DNA of 64,000 bases from Actinophytocola oryzae (GTDB lineage: Bacteria; Actinomycetota; Actinomycetes; Mycobacteriales; Pseudonocardiaceae). Below, piece after piece: positions 63,401-64,000 of this stretch. Numbering within the stretch: the first letter of the stretch is position 1; the number at the start of each line of letters is the position of its first letter. Made by a program: the position numbers and the translations under genes. The notes under the pieces are model-generated. The model ran no database searches. It was not told where the DNA came from and saw only the letters and a list, made by a program, of their open reading frames with translations. The stretch covers positions 62,001 through 126,000 of the forward strand of contig NZ_SOCP01000008.1 of NCBI RefSeq assembly GCF_004364325.1. Reading direction: 5' to 3'.

Positions 63401-64000
63401 GGTGGTGTGGCCCAACGAGTTCGTGGCACGGGTGATGCCCGGCTCGTACGCCATCGCGTAGTTCAGGTAGCCGCCCGCGCCCTCGGCGCGCACGCACCGG
63501 TTCGCCGAGTCGTAGAAGTAGCGGTACCACATGCCGTTGCGATCCTCGCAGCGGACGATCCGCTCCTGGTCGTCGTACTCGAACCTCAGCGCCGTGCCGG
63601 TGGAGTTGACGACCTCGGTGAGCCTGCGCGCGGCGTCGTACCTGAGCTCGGCCAGCAGGACGTCGTTGTCCTGACGGGCCAACCAGAACGCGGTTACCAG
63701 ACCGTCGCGGCTGTCCACCCGGACGCGGTAGCCGCCGGAGTGCACGACCTCGACGACCGTGCCGTGCTCGTCGCGGCCGAACTCGATGCGCCGGCCGTTG
63801 GCGTCGGAGACGGCGCTGATGAGGCGTTCCCGGCCGGTGGTCGCGGCGAAGTGCAGGATGCGGTCCTGCTCGGGCAGCAGGATGGCGTAGCCGCCGGACG
63901 CGGTCCTGACCAACGGGCGGCGCGGGCCGTTGTCCGGCAGGACCTCCTGGCCCTCGGCCGGGTGCGGGTAGAGCAGGAGGGTGCCGTCCTCGGCGGCGAA
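60455..64000 (-). CDS. RHS-repeat polymorphic toxin with C-terminal deaminase-like domain, 5' partial
   Basis: The frame is open to the right edge, so the N-terminus is missing; at least 1,181 residues are present. Most is YD-repeat barrel (many G-x-x-x-x-x-Y-D-x-x-G-R-L units, about 61700-63900). The RHS core closure is YYDPLVGRYATHDPLGL, then ANPRAYAGNPTAAADPLG near 61190-61320. The last 240 residues are a toxin: ASHAELQAW supplies H-A-E and TRPMCNSCQTQF supplies C-x-x-C, the zinc and proton-shuttle residues of the cytidine-deaminase fold (YwqJ/SCP1.201-like toxins). The target base or nucleic acid is not known from sequence. There is no Hint domain in between and no immunity gene downstream. 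Confidence 0.88.
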   Translation of the reverse strand, partial: FAAEDGTLLLYPHPAEGQEVLPDNGPRRPLVRTASGGYAILLPEQDRILHFAATTGRERLISAVSDANGRRIEFGRDEHGTVVEVVHSGGYRVRVDSRDGLVTAFWLARQDNDVLLAELRYDAARRLTEVVNSTGTALRFEYDDQERIVRCEDRNGMWYRYFYDSANRCVRAEGAGGYLNYAMAYEPGITRATNSLGHTTVYHLDERYRVVRETDPLGNATTFGWNEHHQRVSHTDPLGRTTSYTYDERGNLVAVTYPDGTRSLGEYDAFGRLVSVVDPDGAVWRREYSPAGALTAVVDPLGGRTTYGYDDLGNLRTVTDAAGGTTTYEVNLLGLVVSATGPDGATTRYAYDELGRKAQVVDRLGGQTLFTWTPEGRPASRVDPDGTRVVLRHDGEGNLRESRDAAGAVTRVDIGTFDLPVAEVRPDGTRLEFAYDTELRPTTVTNEQGRVWRYTYDPVGNLLSEQDFDGRLVRYAYDAAGQLVARTNAAGQVVRYTRDARGRVVARNHADGSARLVYDGVGRVVRATTVDADLVITYDAAGRVLSEAVDGRVLSSRYDALGRRVGRRTPSGALSAWEHDQAGRPTALHTAGRTIRFGYDASGREVERRVGDVLVAQQWDPADRLTSQTVLAGANPTTLQRRSYHYRVDGRLASVDDQLTGGRTFDLDAAGRVTVVRGAHGTEHYGYDPAGNLVHAQSHRGQNGHGPREYRGTLVLRAGNVRYGYDAEGRMVLREVTRPGQVDTWRFGWDAEDRLVWTDTPAGRWRYGYDALGRRVWKRRVAPDGSVLERTDFTWDGTTVAEQVRDGAAALVWHWAPGHRAISQTTRAAAGARWTDQRFQAIVTDLVGTPTELVDPAGRLDWHQDTTLWGGAPNPAGTPLRFPGQYHDDETGLYYNVHRYYDPLVGRYATHDPLGLTPSANPRAYAGNPTAAADPLGLMPAACQTLNNQGHYPGEKTNAFTGYNQYQSGWTSPPGRFDTVPPQTIMNNSTTPFQPHTFDGGVPGQYNASHAELQAWNGQHGHNPVVVTRPMCNSCQTQFQGYANAQGTNVHVGSPDGIHTFTPGGTPQTSLGHNPVQGVDSQGNQWTMTHDQQNGSTTLVTQRPNGQWTESMVRPDYSGTQYYHDPNGNSSYAEYYPNRNTEILTEDANLNTVGETHVGPSNGTYDTVGGNRFNVPPGERM

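Noticed and set aside
1..64000. CRISPR arrays, tRNA or rRNA genes, and insertion sequences
   Set aside because: No spaced direct repeats, cloverleaf sequences or transposase motifs were recognised by eye on either strand.

Overview
The window is about 64 kb of high-GC DNA with the hallmarks of a filamentous actinomycete: GTG starts, translationally coupled ATGA/GTGA overlaps, a SARP-type regulator, a StrR-type regulator, MocR and MarR regulators, and secreted LamG and RHS proteins. The mix of a StrR-like regulator with large RHS/LamG genes suggests Pseudonocardiales (a Saccharothrix/Lentzea-like lineage). That placement is inference from gene content, not from a marker gene.

Region 1 (1-13800) is accessory metabolic and regulatory DNA. 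It holds a small rightward operon (membrane protein, amidohydrolase, MIP18-like Fe-S protein, two small proteins), a cytochrome P450, a TspO-like membrane protein with a MarR regulator, a phosphatase-fold protein lacking metal ligands, and then a patch of wreckage. In the wreckage a UDP-sugar dehydrogenase and a SARP regulator are both cut off and joined tail to tail near 7880, followed by a scrap of NRPS adenylation domain. Two Fur/Zur-type boxes precede a conserved small protein. An F420/FMN oxidoreductase, a CooC/ParA-like ATPase, an AraC regulator and a cupin follow.

Region 2 (13800-27560) is the cell-surface and toxin block: a Tat-exported PhoX-type protein, a secreted LamG protein whose signal peptide is one frame off from the rest of the gene, and a 2,296-residue RHS protein with a Hint domain and a C-terminal toxin, overlapped by its presumed immunity gene. 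The toxin tip and immunity gene are visibly poorer in GC than the surroundings.

Region 3 (27560-54811) is the most interesting part: a biosynthetic cluster that I cannot match to a described system. One leftward operon of 13 genes (47762 down to 27560) encodes an HTTM-like membrane protein, an AsnRS-like catalytic domain without an anticodon domain, a P450, a CHAT/caspase-like protein with a zinc ribbon, a three-gene ABC-2 exporter, a MupA-type luciferase-like monooxygenase, an A-T-C-A-T NRPS (second A domain reads as glycine), a LanB-like dehydratase-family protein with only the tRNA-dependent N-terminal region, a free C-T didomain, a free A domain and a full-length HisRS paralogue. A second leftward operon (54811 down to 49326) encodes a StrR-like regulator, an ATP-grasp/methyltransferase fusion, an MccF-like S66 peptidase and a second, divergent HisRS paralogue. 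Between the two lie a rightward partner of the HTTM protein and an FkbM-type methyltransferase, with a StrR-like inverted repeat in the divergent promoter region and a strong bidirectional terminator. Three aminoacyl-tRNA synthetase-like proteins, a LanB-like protein without an evident precursor peptide, and an MccF-like immunity peptidase together suggest either tRNA-dependent chemistry or a product that attacks an aminoacyl-tRNA synthetase, or both.

Region 4 (55390-64000) has an aminotransferase divergent from a MocR regulator with a CCAATT-repeat operator, a PLP decarboxylase that has lost its catalytic middle, a small secreted protein, an FAD-dependent amine-oxidase-like enzyme, and the C-terminal part of a second RHS protein ending in a deaminase-like toxin. 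No immunity gene is visible after that toxin.
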